NCBI GenBank assembly: GCA_902805555.1
Contig: CADCSY010000090.1
Span: 1 to 49,436, forward strand
Direction: 5' to 3'
DNA: 49,436 nucleotides
From: an uncultured Acidimicrobiales bacterium
GTDB taxonomy: Bacteria > Actinomycetota > Acidimicrobiia > Acidimicrobiales > CADCSY01
The notes under the pieces were generated by a model. That model ran no database searches, had not been told where the DNA came from, and saw only the letters and a program-made list of their open reading frames with translations. Position 1 is the stretch's first letter. Each line of letters opens with the position of its first letter. A program made the translations under genes and the position numbers. Below, piece by piece: positions 25,703-34,601 of the stretch.

Positions 25703-25988
25703 TCCCGCCCTCCACCCCCGGGCCGGGCACCAGGTCGCTCAGAGGCGGGCATCGAGTGCTCCCTGTCGGTGTCGACGCCGTGCGCGGGGGCGCAGCAGCG
25801 CACCTGCGAGCGGTGCGACGGCATCGGCCGGCTTGTTCGCTGCCAGCCATCTGCGGGCCGCTCCCTCCGCTCCGAGGGGCCCGGCCGGCTTGCCCGCTGC
25901 GTCGTGTCGCCGTCGAGTGGTGGCGCCCGATCCCCGCCGGGCTCGGCCCGGGCCGGGGCGGGGACCTGCCAGGGGGCCGGGACCGCCG

Positions 25989-25994
25989 TAGGCT
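25989..25994 (+). promoter_or_regulatory. -10-like TAGGCT of the mutase gene
   Basis: TAGGCT ends 6 nt before ATG 26001 and there is no Shine-Dalgarno sequence, so a leaderless transcript is likely. Confidence 0.45.
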
Positions 25995-26000
25995 CGGCGC

Positions 26001-27629
26001 ATGGCGGGGCGGGACGACTGGGCGGCGGCGTACGCAGCGTCGACCCTGCGGGACGCCGACTTCGAGACGATGTCGGGCATCCCCCTCGAGCCCGTCCACG
26101 AGACGCCGGACGGGCTGCTCCCCGGGCAGTTCCCGTACACCAGGGGCCCCTACGCCTCCATGTACCGGTCGAAGCTGTGGACGATGCGGATGTTCGCGGG
26201 GTTCGGGACCGCCGAGGACACCAACGCCAGGTTCAAGGAGATCCTGCGGACCGGGGGGGACGGGCTCTCCACCGCCTTCGACCTGCCGACGCTCATGGGC
26301 CGGGACTCCGACGACCCGCTGAGCCTCGGCGAGGTCGGCAAGGCGGGGGTGGCGATCGACTCCGTCGAGGACATGGAGGACCTCTTCGCCGACATCGACC
26401 TCGGGCGGGTCACGACGTCCATGACGATCAACAGCCCGGCGTCGATCGTCCTCGCCATGTACGTGGCCGTCGCCGAGCGGGGCGGGACGTCGCGGGCGGC
26501 GCTCGGCGGCACGCTCCAGAACGACATCCTGAAGGAGTACCAGGCCCAGAAGGAGTACATCTTCCCGCCCCGGCCCTCGATGCGCCTCGTCACCGACGTC
26601 GTGCGCTTCACAACGGCGGAGATGCCCCGTTGGCACCCCGTCTCGGTCTCCGGCTACCACATCCGCGAGGCGGGCTCCACGGCGGCCCAGGAGCTCGCCT
26701 TCACCCTCGCCAACGGCTTCGCCTACGTCGAGGCTGCGGTGGCGTCGGGCCTGGGGGTCGACGACTTCGCGCCCCGGCTCAGCTTCTTCTTCAACGCGCA
26801 CATCGACTTCTTCGAGGAGGTCGGGAAGTACCGCGCCGCCCGGCGGATCTGGGCCCGGTGGCTGCGCGACCGCTACGGGGCGACGAAGGAGCGCTCCCTC
26901 CAGCTCCGCTTCCACACCCAGACGGCGGGCGTCTCGCTCACCGCCCAGCAACCCGAGGTCAACATCGCCCGGGTGGCGATCGAGGCGCTCGCCGGCGTCC
27001 TCGGCGGCACGCAGTCGCTGCACACCGACAGCTTCGACGAGGCGCTCGCCCTGCCGACCGAGAAGGCGGTCCGCCTCGCCCTGCGCACGCAGCAGGTGGT
27101 GGCGCACGAGACGGGGGTGGTCCACGTCGCCGACCCGCTCGGCGGCGCCCCGTTCGTCGAGTGGATGACCGACGAGCTCGAGCGGCAGGCCGAGGCGGTG
27201 TTCTCCCACCTCGACGAGCTGGGTGGCGGCTCGATCCTGGAGGGGGTGCACCGGGGCATCGAGGACGGTTGGTTCACGGGGGAGATCGCCGAGGCCTCCT
27301 ACGCCTTCGAGCGCAAGGTGAACACCGGCCGGCGGGTGGTGGTCGGCGTGAACGCCTTCACCGAGGGGGACGACGACGTGCCGACCATCCTCTCCATCGG
27401 GCCCGAGGTCGAGGAGCTCCAGCGCAAGCGGCTCGACACGGTGAAGCGCAGCCGCGACGCCGCCGCCGTCAGCGCCGCCCTCGACCGGGTCAGGACCGAC
27501 GCAGCCGACCCGACGGTCAACCTCATGCCCGGCATCCTCGCTGCCGTCACCACCTCCGCCACCGTGGGCGAGATCATCGGTGCGCTCGGCGACACCTTCG
27601 GCACCTGGACCGAGCGCCCCTCCATCTGA
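26001..27629 (+). CDS. Acyl-CoA mutase large subunit, isobutyryl-CoA mutase type
   Basis: The 542-residue protein is the TIM-barrel half of a B12-dependent acyl-CoA mutase; it has no C-terminal cobalamin-binding domain, so it needs a separate small subunit. Blocks include TRGPYASMYRSKLWTMRMFAG (47-67), STAFDLPTLMG (90-100) and GYHIREAGSTAAQELAF. Methylmalonyl-CoA mutase uses Tyr and Arg at the two specificity positions, 118 residues apart. Here they are Phe65 (MFAGFGTAE) and Gln183 (YQAQKEYIFPP), also 118 apart, the pair known for isobutyryl-CoA mutase. I therefore infer conversion of isobutyryl-CoA and n-butyryl-CoA rather than methylmalonyl-CoA. No small-subunit gene is in the window. Confidence 0.85.
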   Translation: MAGRDDWAAAYAASTLRDADFETMSGIPLEPVHETPDGLLPGQFPYTRGPYASMYRSKLWTMRMFAGFGTAEDTNARFKEILRTGGDGLSTAFDLPTLMGRDSDDPLSLGEVGKAGVAIDSVEDMEDLFADIDLGRVTTSMTINSPASIVLAMYVAVAERGGTSRAALGGTLQNDILKEYQAQKEYIFPPRPSMRLVTDVVRFTTAEMPRWHPVSVSGYHIREAGSTAAQELAFTLANGFAYVEAAVASGLGVDDFAPRLSFFFNAHIDFFEEVGKYRAARRIWARWLRDRYGATKERSLQLRFHTQTAGVSLTAQQPEVNIARVAIEALAGVLGGTQSLHTDSFDEALALPTEKAVRLALRTQQVVAHETGVVHVADPLGGAPFVEWMTDELERQAEAVFSHLDELGGGSILEGVHRGIEDGWFTGEIAEASYAFERKVNTGRRVVVGVNAFTEGDDDVPTILSIGPEVEELQRKRLDTVKRSRDAAAVSAALDRVRTDAADPTVNLMPGILAAVTTSATVGEIIGALGDTFGTWTERPSI

Positions 27630-27954
27630 GGGGCGCAGCACCGACCCGAGCTGGCGGCTCGACGCCGGCCCAGGCACCGGGATCGACCGCCAGAACGAGG
27701 GTGGCGCGACTCGAGCTGGCGGTTCTACGTGGGCCCTGGCACCGGGGCCGACCGCCAGAACGAGGGTGGCGCCACTCGAACTGGCGGCTCCACGCCGGCC
27801 CAGGCACCGGGATCAACCGCCAGAACGAAGGTGGCACCAGCTCGAGCTGGCGGCTGCACGCCGGCCCAGGCAGCCGGCCCGAGCGCCAGGACGAGGTGGG
27901 TGCACGGGGTCCCTATGCTCGGCGCGACCACCAGTCGATCGTCGGGGGGACGTC
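27630..27954. other. Intergenic region with palindromic repeat block
   Basis: No gene is supported in these 325 bp. They are mostly occupied by four 65-66-bp repeats (27651-27900). A leader follows with TATGCT at 27914-27919 and a GGGGGGA ribosome binding site before the GTG at 27955. Confidence 0.6.
27651..27900 (+). repeat. Four tandem 65-66-bp palindromic repeats
   Basis: Units start at 27651, 27716, 27781 and 27847 (the last truncated). Each opens with CTGGCGG and, about 29 nt later, has its reverse complement CCGCCAG, followed by AACGAGGGTGGC. Inside each loop is a second small inverted element around CGGCCCAGGCACCGG. Each unit can fold as a two-tier hairpin in DNA or RNA. Confidence 0.88.
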
Positions 27955-29574
27955 GTGTCGGGATGGAACATCGCCGAGGTGTGGGAGGTCGTGGCCGAGG
28001 TGCTGCCCGACGCCCCAGCCCAGGTCCAGGGTGAGCGCCGGACCACCTGGGCCGAGTTCGACCGGCGGGCCGACGGGGTGGCCAAGGCGCTGCTCGATGC
28101 CGGCGCCGCCCACCAGGACAAGGTCGCGCAGTACCTCTACAACTGCCCGGAGTACCTGGAGTCGCTCTACGGGACCTGGAAGGCCGGCCTCGTCCCGGTC
28201 AACACGAACTACCGCTACACCGAGGACGAGCTGCTCTACCTGTGGGACAACGCCGACGCCGTCGCAGTCGTCTTCTCCGGCGAGTTCACGCCACGCATCG
28301 AGTCGATCCGGGACCGCCTGCCGAAGGTCCGGCTCTGGCTGTGGGTCGACGACGGCTCCGGTCCCTGCCCGGACTGGGCCACCCCGTACGAGGACGTGGC
28401 GTCCGGCGCCACCGAGCGCACGGTCCCGCCCTGGGGCCGCAGCCCCGACGACCTCTACATGCTCTACACGGGCGGCACCACCGGCATGCCCAAGGGCGTC
28501 ATGTGGCGTCAGGACGACATCTTCTCCCTCCTGAACTCGGCCGGCATCGGGGGCTACCCGCCCGACGGCGGACTGGAGGGGGTCCGGGCCCAGCTGCAGA
28601 CGGTGGGTGCGGGCATGAGCGGTGTCCCCGCCTGCCCGCTCATGCACGGCACCGGTGCGCTCATCTCCTTCGGCCTGCTGTCGACCGGCGGCTGCATCGT
28701 CCTGCTCGAGGAGCGCTCGTTCAAGGCGGAGGAGCTGTTCGACGTCGTGGAGCGGGAGAAGGTCGGCGCCGTCGTGATCGTCGGCGACGTCTTCGCCAAG
28801 CCGATGGTCCGCGTCCTCGACGCCGACGAGGGGCGTTGGGACATCTCGAGCATCGTCTTCATCTACTCGTCGGGCGTGATGTGGAGCGAGTCCGTCAAGG
28901 AGGCCCTGCTCCGCCACCACCCGAAGATGATGCTGGTCGACGCGCTCGGCTCGTCGGAGGCGATCGGCATGGGGACGTCGGTCTCTGCCGGTGAGGACGC
29001 CGTCGGCACGGCCAGCTTCTCGCTCGGCCCGAACGCCGTCGTCATCGGCGACGGGAACCGGCTGGTCGAGCCGGGCTCGGGTGAGATCGGCCGGGTGGGG
29101 ATCAAGGGCCGGGTGCCGGTCGGCTACTACAAGGACCCGGAGAAGTCGGCGGCCACGTTCCCGGAGATCGACGGCGTCCGCTACTCGATCCCGGGCGACC
29201 ACGCCACGATCGACGCCGACGGCACCATCCAGCTGCTCGGGCGGGGCTCGGCGGTCATCAACACCGGCGGCGAGAAGGTGTTCCCCGAGGAGGTGGAGGA
29301 GGTGCTCAAGACCCACGCCTCCGTCCGGGACGCCGTGGCGGTCGGCATCCCCGACGAGCGCTTCGGCGAGGCGGTCACCGCCGTGGTCGAGCTCGAGCCG
29401 GGCGCCACCCTCGACGAGGAGTCGGTGATCGCCCACGTGAAGCAGGCGCTCGCCGGCTACAAGGCGCCGAAGCGGGTGCTGCAGGTGGACACCATCGGTC
29501 GCGCCGCCAACGGCAAGGTCGACTACCGGCGCCTCAAGGGCGAGGCCGTCGAGGCGCTCGGCATCGCCGGCTGA
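27955..29574 (+). CDS. FadD-like acyl-CoA synthetase
   Basis: The 539-residue ANL enzyme adenylates a fatty or carboxylic acid and forms its CoA thioester. Motifs are YTGGTTGMPKGVMW (171-184), DALGSSEAIGMG, YSIPGDHATIDADGTIQLLG and the C-terminal AANGKVDYRRLK with the catalytic lysine. The pattern resembles actinobacterial long-chain or steroid-side-chain FadD proteins. GTG 27955 has GGGGGGA 4 nt upstream; earlier in-frame codons translate the repeats. The gene lies after the mutase gene and may act in the same acyl-CoA metabolism. Confidence 0.88.
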   Translation: MSGWNIAEVWEVVAEVLPDAPAQVQGERRTTWAEFDRRADGVAKALLDAGAAHQDKVAQYLYNCPEYLESLYGTWKAGLVPVNTNYRYTEDELLYLWDNADAVAVVFSGEFTPRIESIRDRLPKVRLWLWVDDGSGPCPDWATPYEDVASGATERTVPPWGRSPDDLYMLYTGGTTGMPKGVMWRQDDIFSLLNSAGIGGYPPDGGLEGVRAQLQTVGAGMSGVPACPLMHGTGALISFGLLSTGGCIVLLEERSFKAEELFDVVEREKVGAVVIVGDVFAKPMVRVLDADEGRWDISSIVFIYSSGVMWSESVKEALLRHHPKMMLVDALGSSEAIGMGTSVSAGEDAVGTASFSLGPNAVVIGDGNRLVEPGSGEIGRVGIKGRVPVGYYKDPEKSAATFPEIDGVRYSIPGDHATIDADGTIQLLGRGSAVINTGGEKVFPEEVEEVLKTHASVRDAVAVGIPDERFGEAVTAVVELEPGATLDEESVIAHVKQALAGYKAPKRVLQVDTIGRAANGKVDYRRLKGEAVEALGIAG

Positions 29575-29584
29575 GGGAGGGCGG

Positions 29585-30022
29585 GTGGCGACGCAGATCC
29601 AGCTCACGTTCGACGCCGCCGACCCGCCGAGGCTGGCGGCGTTCTGGGCCGAGGTGCTCGGCTACGTGACCGAGCCGCCCCCCGAGGGCCACGAGACGTG
29701 GGAGTCGTGGTTGATCGCCATGCACATCCCGGAGGAGCGGTGGGGGTCGGTGGCGACCCTGGTCGACCCCGAGGGCGTGCGTCCCCGCATCTACATCCAG
29801 CGGGTCCCCGAGGCGAAGGTCGCCAAGAACCGGCTCCACATCGACGTCCGCACCCGCGGCAACACGCGCGAGACGCCGGCCGACGAGCGCTGGGCCCGCA
29901 TCGACGCCGAAGCCGAACGGCTCGTCGGCCTCGGCGCGGCGCGGGGGGCCATGGTGGAGGAGCACGGCGCCCGCCACGTGGTGATGCAGGACCCCGAGGG
30001 CAACGAGTTCTGCCTCACGTAG
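29585..30022 (+). CDS. VOC family (glyoxalase-like) protein
   Basis: The 145-residue protein has the paired beta-alpha-beta-beta-beta modules of the vicinal-oxygen-chelate superfamily: QIQLTFDAADPPRLAAFWAEVLGY at the N-terminus (read in two parts), PRIYIQRVPE, NRLHIDVRT, and the closing VVMQDPEGNEFCLT with the usual Glu. It is of the glyoxalase-like, demethylmenaquinone methyltransferase/lactoylglutathione lyase-related type with unknown substrate. GTG 29585 has GGGAGGG upstream, 10 nt after the ligase stop. Confidence 0.82.
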   Translation: MATQIQLTFDAADPPRLAAFWAEVLGYVTEPPPEGHETWESWLIAMHIPEERWGSVATLVDPEGVRPRIYIQRVPEAKVAKNRLHIDVRTRGNTRETPADERWARIDAEAERLVGLGAARGAMVEEHGARHVVMQDPEGNEFCLT

Positions 30023-30056
30023 GCGGAGCGGGGCCTGCGCGGGACCGCGACGACGG

Positions 30057-31853
30057 CTACTGGCGGGCGAGGCCCCCGGCCCAGGAGGCGAAGAGGGCGG
30101 CGTAGTGACCGCCCTGCTCGACCAGCTCGTCGTGGGTGCCGAGCTCGACGAGCTGCCCGCCGACGACGACGCCGACCCGGTCTGCCCGCTGCGAGGTGCT
30201 GAGGCGGTGGGCGATGACGACGACCGTGCGCCCCTCCATCAACCGCTCGATGGCCGCCTCGACGAGCACCTCGGTGCCGGGGTCGAGGCTCGAGGTGGCC
30301 TCGTCGAGCACGAGCACGTCGGGGTCGGCGAGGGCGGCCCGGGCCAGCGACACGAGCTGCTTCTCCCCGGCCGAGAGACGGGTGCCCCGGGCGTTGACCG
30401 GCATCTGGAGGCCCATCGGCAGCGAGGCGAAGCGCTCGAACGCCCCCACGGCCCGGAGGGCGTCGGCCACCTCGGCGTCGGTGGCGTCGCCCCGACCGAT
30501 GCGGACGTTGTCGGCCAGGGTGCCGTTGAACAGGAAGCCCTCCTGCGGCACGACCACCATGCGCTCCCGGAGCGAGCGCATCGTGGCCAGCCGGAGGTCG
30601 ATGCCGCCGTAGGTGATGCGCCCCTCGGTCGGGTCGTACAGCCGGGCGGCAAGCTTGGCCAGGGTCGACTTGCCCGCCCCGGTCGGCCCCACGAGGGCCA
30701 GGCGCTCGCCGGCGGCGATGCGGAGGGTGACGTCGCGCAGGACGGGCGCCCCTCCGGCGTAGGCGAAGCTGACGTGCTCGAGCTCGATGTCGCCACGGCG
30801 CGGGAGGTCGACCGCCCCCGGGTGCTCGTCGACCTCGACGGGCGTGTCGAGCAGGCCGAACAGCTTGCTGAGGGCGGCGCCGGCGGACTGCAGCGTGTTG
30901 AACAGCTGGCTGAGCTGCTGCACCGGCTCGAACAGGTTGGCGAGCAGCAGCACGAACGCAGCGACCGTGCCGAGGGTGACGATGCCGTCGCGCACGAACA
31001 TGCCCCCGATGCCCACCACCGCAGCGGTGCCTGCGATCCCGGAGAGCTCGACGATCGGGAAGTACCAGACCGAGATCCGGACGGAGCGCATGTGGGCGTC
31101 GAAGAGCCCCTTGTTGCGCCGGCCGAAGCGGCCGACCTCGACGTCCTCACGCCCGAACGCCTGGATGACCCGGACGCCCGACAACCCCTCCTGCAGCGAC
31201 GTCAGCGTCTGGCCGACGCGGTCGCGCACCGTCAGGTACGCCTTGTTCGACTGCCGCTGGAACCGGATGCTGGCCAACACGACGATGGGCAGCCCGACCA
31301 GGCACACGAGCGCCAGCTGCCACGACATGGCGAAGAGCACGATGATCGTGATCACGAGCAGCAGGGCGTTGCTCACGAACATGATCAGGCCGATCTGGAC
31401 CAGCTCGGACAGCGACTCGACGTCGGCGGTCATGCGGGAGATCACCACCCCGGCCTTCTCCCGGTCGAAGAACGACATGGAGAGCGCCTGGAGGTGGTCG
31501 AAGACCCGGGTGCGCAGGTCCCGCAGGAAGTTCTCACCCACCTGGTTCACGGCCACGATGAGGAACCGGTAGCTGAGGTAGCTCAGGAGGGTGACACCGA
31601 CGAAGCAGCCGATGGCGAGGTTCAGGGCGCCGGCGTCGTCCTGGCGCAGGCCCTTGTCGATGCCGTAGCGGACGAGGAACGGCCCGGCCACGATCGTCGC
31701 CGTCCACAGCACGGACAGGAGGGCGCCGCCGATGACCCCTCGCCGGTAGGGCCGCAGCATCCACCAGGCCCGCCTGAGCACCCGCTTCGCCGACTCGGCG
31801 TCGAGCTTGTCCTCCTCCCGGATGCCGACGCCGCCGCCCCCACCGCCGCGCAT
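30057..31853 (-). CDS. Heterodimeric ABC exporter, subunit B
   Basis: The 598-residue TMD-NBD half-exporter has six transmembrane helices in the first ~330 residues and a full ATPase domain: GPTGAGKST, a modified signature LSAGEKQ (493-499), Walker B with catalytic Glu518 in LVLDEATSS and switch His in VIAHRLS. An N-terminal glycine run (GGGGGGVGIREEDKLDAESA) is unusual. ATG 31853 overlaps the TGA of the partner gene. Together the pair most likely exports lipids, peptides or drugs; the substrate is unknown. Confidence 0.9.
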   Translation of the reverse strand: MRGGGGGGVGIREEDKLDAESAKRVLRRAWWMLRPYRRGVIGGALLSVLWTATIVAGPFLVRYGIDKGLRQDDAGALNLAIGCFVGVTLLSYLSYRFLIVAVNQVGENFLRDLRTRVFDHLQALSMSFFDREKAGVVISRMTADVESLSELVQIGLIMFVSNALLLVITIIVLFAMSWQLALVCLVGLPIVVLASIRFQRQSNKAYLTVRDRVGQTLTSLQEGLSGVRVIQAFGREDVEVGRFGRRNKGLFDAHMRSVRISVWYFPIVELSGIAGTAAVVGIGGMFVRDGIVTLGTVAAFVLLLANLFEPVQQLSQLFNTLQSAGAALSKLFGLLDTPVEVDEHPGAVDLPRRGDIELEHVSFAYAGGAPVLRDVTLRIAAGERLALVGPTGAGKSTLAKLAARLYDPTEGRITYGGIDLRLATMRSLRERMVVVPQEGFLFNGTLADNVRIGRGDATDAEVADALRAVGAFERFASLPMGLQMPVNARGTRLSAGEKQLVSLARAALADPDVLVLDEATSSLDPGTEVLVEAAIERLMEGRTVVVIAHRLSTSQRADRVGVVVGGQLVELGTHDELVEQGGHYAALFASWAGGLARQ

Positions 31854-33685
31854 CAGGCAGGCACCTCCGAGGCGGCGTCGACCCCGTCGTGGGCGTCGTC
31901 GGTGTCGCCCGCCTGGGCGGCCGAGGCCAGCACGGTGCGGTAGCGCTCGCTCGTGGCGAGCAGCTCGTCGTGGGTGCCCTCGGCCACGATCCGGCCACCG
32001 TCGAGCAGCACCACCCGGTCGGCGAGGGCGATGGTGGCGGGGCGGTGGGCGATGACGATCGTGGTCCTGCCCCGCATCACCTCGTCGAGGGCGTCACGGA
32101 TCTCGTGCTCCTTCGTCGGGTCGACCGCCGACGTCGCGTCGTCGAGGATGAGGATGCGGGGGTCGGCGAGGACGGCGCGGGCGATGGCGATCCGCTGGCG
32201 CTGCCCGCCCGACAGCGAGAAGCCCCGCTCGCCGATCACGGTGTCGTAGCCGTCCGGCAGCTGGCTCACGAACTCGTGGGCGCCCGACAGGCGTGCGGCT
32301 CGCAGGACGGCGTCGTCGCTGGCGTCGGGGTCGGCGAACGCGATGTTCGACCGGATGGTGGAGCTGAACAGGAACGTCTCCTCGAAGACGATGCCGACCG
32401 ACCGGCGGAGGTCGCTGAGCTTGAGGTCGCGCACGTCGATCCCGTCGATGCGCACGACGCCGTCCTGCACGTCGTAGAAGCGGGGCACGAGGCGGGCCAC
32501 CGTGCTCTTGCCGCTCCCGGTCGCGCCGACGATCGCCACCGACTGCCCGGGGGGCACCACGAGGTCGAGGCCGTCCAGGACGAGGGCCCCGTCGACGTAG
32601 GCGAAGGAGACGCCCTCGAAGCGCAGCTCGCCGCCACCGGGGGGGAGGGCCCGCGGGTGGGCGGGGTCGGCGATGGCGGGCGCGGTGGCCAGCACCTCGT
32701 GCACCCGGTCCGCCGAGGCCGCCGCCCGCTGGGCCAGCGAGACGATCAGGCCGGTGGAGCGCAGCGGCCAGATGAGCAGCGCCAGGTAGATGTTGAAGGC
32801 GATGAGCTCGGCGATGGTGAGGTCACCCCGCAGGACCTGGTAGCCGCCGAAGCCCAGCACCATCACGAGCCCGAGGTTGGGCAGGAGCTCCATCGCCGGC
32901 AGGTAGGTGGCCCGGATGCGGGCCGTCTGGACCGACCGGGCGAACACGTCGTCGGCCTCGGCCCGCAGGCGTGCCGCCTGGATGGGCTCGGCCCCGTGGC
33001 CCTTCACCACTCGGATCCCCGAGACGGTCTCCTCGACCACGTCCGACAGCTCCGCCAGCTCCTGCTGGAGGCCCATCACCGCCGGGTGGAGCTTGCTCGA
33101 GAACACCTTGGCGAGGACGTTCACCAGTGGCAGGGCACCGAGCGCGACCAGCGCCAGGAGGGGGTTGATCGAGATCATGATCGCGGTCGACGCGATGACC
33201 GTGATGAGGTTCGAGAACGTCATCGGGATCATCACGACGAAGAACTGGATCTGCTGGAGGTCGGTGTTGGCCCGGCTCATGAGCTGGCCGGTCTGCGCCT
33301 TGTCGTGGAACGCGAAGTGCAGCCGCTGGAGGTGGGCGAAGAGCCGGTGGCGCAGCGTGGTCTCGACCGAGCGGGAGACCCGGAACGCGAAGTACCTGCG
33401 GGTGCCGGTGAAGATGGCGGCGACCACCCCGGCCCCGAGGATGATGAGCGACCACTTGCCGAGGGCGCCCGGGACCTGCTCCTCGATGCCCTCGCCGATG
33501 CCGAGCTGGACGAGCTTGGGGACCGCCACCTTGGCTGCGGTCCACACGAGGCCGACCACGACACCGAGGGCGATGCCCCGCCACTCGGCCTTGAGGCTCC
33601 GCCCGAGCAGGCGCCAGCCGTCCTTCGTCGCCTTCCGGCGCACGTCGTCGTCCTGCTCGAGGCCGGTCGCCACGGCTGCGGTCAC
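31853..33685 (-). CDS. Heterodimeric ABC exporter, subunit A (degenerate Walker B)
   Basis: The 610-residue TMD-NBD half-exporter is first in the operon. It has GATGSGKST, a canonical signature [15 protein letters not shown] starting at 491, and Walker B ILILDDATSAVD in which the catalytic Glu is replaced by Asp516. The switch His547 is kept. In asymmetric exporters such as TM287/288 the same Glu-to-Asp change marks the degenerate ATP site. The C-terminal ~20 residues are acidic. GTG 33685 follows GGAGGGGACTGAC, a good ribosome binding site. Confidence 0.9.
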   Translation of the reverse strand: MTAAVATGLEQDDDVRRKATKDGWRLLGRSLKAEWRGIALGVVVGLVWTAAKVAVPKLVQLGIGEGIEEQVPGALGKWSLIILGAGVVAAIFTGTRRYFAFRVSRSVETTLRHRLFAHLQRLHFAFHDKAQTGQLMSRANTDLQQIQFFVVMIPMTFSNLITVIASTAIMISINPLLALVALGALPLVNVLAKVFSSKLHPAVMGLQQELAELSDVVEETVSGIRVVKGHGAEPIQAARLRAEADDVFARSVQTARIRATYLPAMELLPNLGLVMVLGFGGYQVLRGDLTIAELIAFNIYLALLIWPLRSTGLIVSLAQRAAASADRVHEVLATAPAIADPAHPRALPPGGGELRFEGVSFAYVDGALVLDGLDLVVPPGQSVAIVGATGSGKSTVARLVPRFYDVQDGVVRIDGIDVRDLKLSDLRRSVGIVFEETFLFSSTIRSNIAFADPDASDDAVLRAARLSGAHEFVSQLPDGYDTVIGERGFSLSGGQRQRIAIARAVLADPRILILDDATSAVDPTKEHEIRDALDEVMRGRTTIVIAHRPATIALADRVVLLDGGRIVAEGTHDELLATSERYRTVLASAAQAGDTDDAHDGVDAASEVPA

Positions 33686-33854
33686 GTCAGTCCCCTCCCG
33701 TGTGCCAGCCGAGACGCCTTGACCCGCCGGTCAGGTTACCGGGGGGCCGACGGCGTGTGACGACGCAATTGCGCGTCCCGAACCGAGGGCGGGCACCCGC
33801 TGCCGGCGGAGGCGGCTGCTCGACCCTGCGCCACCAGGCGTCCGGACGCGAGAC

Positions 33855-33904
33855 GGCCGGGCCCTCCCGCTGCGCAGCTGCTCGCTGCGCCGGAGGACCC
33901 GGCC
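33855..33904 (-). terminator. Long inverted repeat downstream of the coiled-coil operon
   Basis: GGCCGGGCCCTCC (33855-33867) pairs with GGAGGACCCGGCC (33892-33904), with one G-T wobble, around a 24-nt loop containing CGCTGCGCAGC repeats. It lies 43 nt beyond the minus-strand stop at 33947 and upstream of the exporter operon, fitting a terminator or REP-like element. Confidence 0.5.
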
Positions 33905-33946
33905 GGCCTGTCGTCGCTCGACCCGCCTGCCGGCGGGACGTGTGCC

Positions 33947-34570
33947 TCAGCCCTTGCGGCGCGCCTTGGCGGCCTGGGCGGCCTTCTCGAGGCGGACGGC
34001 CTCGTCCTTGGAGGTCAGGGCGGTCTGCTTCTCCGCCAGCGCCTCGCGCTCGGCCTCGAGGCGTGCCGCCTCGGCCTCGCGCTCCTGGCGCTGCACCCGG
34101 TCCCGCTCGGCGTCCGCCTGCTCCTGGACCTTGCGCTCCTGCTCGGCCGCCTTGGCGTCCGCCCGCTGCTGGGCCTCGCGCCGCTCGCGCTCGAGGCGGT
34201 CCTTGTTGGCCTGCTCACGGGCCTTGGCCTCGTCGCGCTCCTCGGCGGCCTCGGCCCGGCGCTCGTCCAGCTCCTGGTCGGCCCGGGCCCTGGTGGCCTC
34301 GGCCTCGGCCTCGAGCTCCACGGCCCTGCGCAGCTGGGTGACGCGCGCCCGCTGCAGGTCGGCGTCCTCGCGGAGCACCTGGTCGCTGAGCACGGTGGCC
34401 GCGAAGGCCTTGACCCGCGCCTCGAAGTCCTCGAAGGCGATCGCCGGCGGCCACGACGTGTCCCCCGGGGTGTCGGGGTTGAGCACGCGCTCCGCAGCGG
34501 TCAGCGGCAGGCGGGCGAGCTTGAGGTACGTGTTGACCGCGTTGCGCGGCAGCTCCTGGATGACAGACAT
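33947..34570 (-). CDS. Coiled-coil protein of unknown function
   Basis: The 207-residue protein has a short globular N-terminus (MSVIQELPRNAVNTYLKLAR, then LPLTAAERVLNPD). A very long charged helix follows from about residue 60 to 205, dominated by Glu, Arg, Ala and Gln in heptads. ATG 34570 has GGAG 6 nt upstream; the ATG two codons earlier sits directly on the GGAG. It follows the CsbD-like gene by 31 nt and probably shares its stress promoter. No known family is recognised beyond the coiled coil. The two proteins might form a heteromeric rod. Confidence 0.8.
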   Translation of the reverse strand: MSVIQELPRNAVNTYLKLARLPLTAAERVLNPDTPGDTSWPPAIAFEDFEARVKAFAATVLSDQVLREDADLQRARVTQLRRAVELEAEAEATRARADQELDERRAEAAEERDEAKAREQANKDRLERERREAQQRADAKAAEQERKVQEQADAERDRVQRQEREAEAARLEAEREALAEKQTALTSKDEAVRLEKAAQAAKARRKG

Positions 34571-34601
34571 GTGCATCTCCTGTTCGGGTGGTGGACCGGC
34601 T

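Larger units (their letters stand above)
25677..26000. other. Intergenic region between thiQ and the mutase gene
   Basis: No gene is supported in these 324 bp. It holds a palindromic hairpin just after thiQ (25689-25702), short repeated CGGCCGGCTTG motifs at about 25825-25900 flanking GGCCGCTCCCTCCGCTCCGA, and a -10-like TAGGCT right before the mutase start. Confidence 0.6.

Noticed and set aside
27651-27900. CRISPR-like array
   Set aside because: The units are directly adjacent with no spacers, are palindromic over their whole length, and there are no cas genes.
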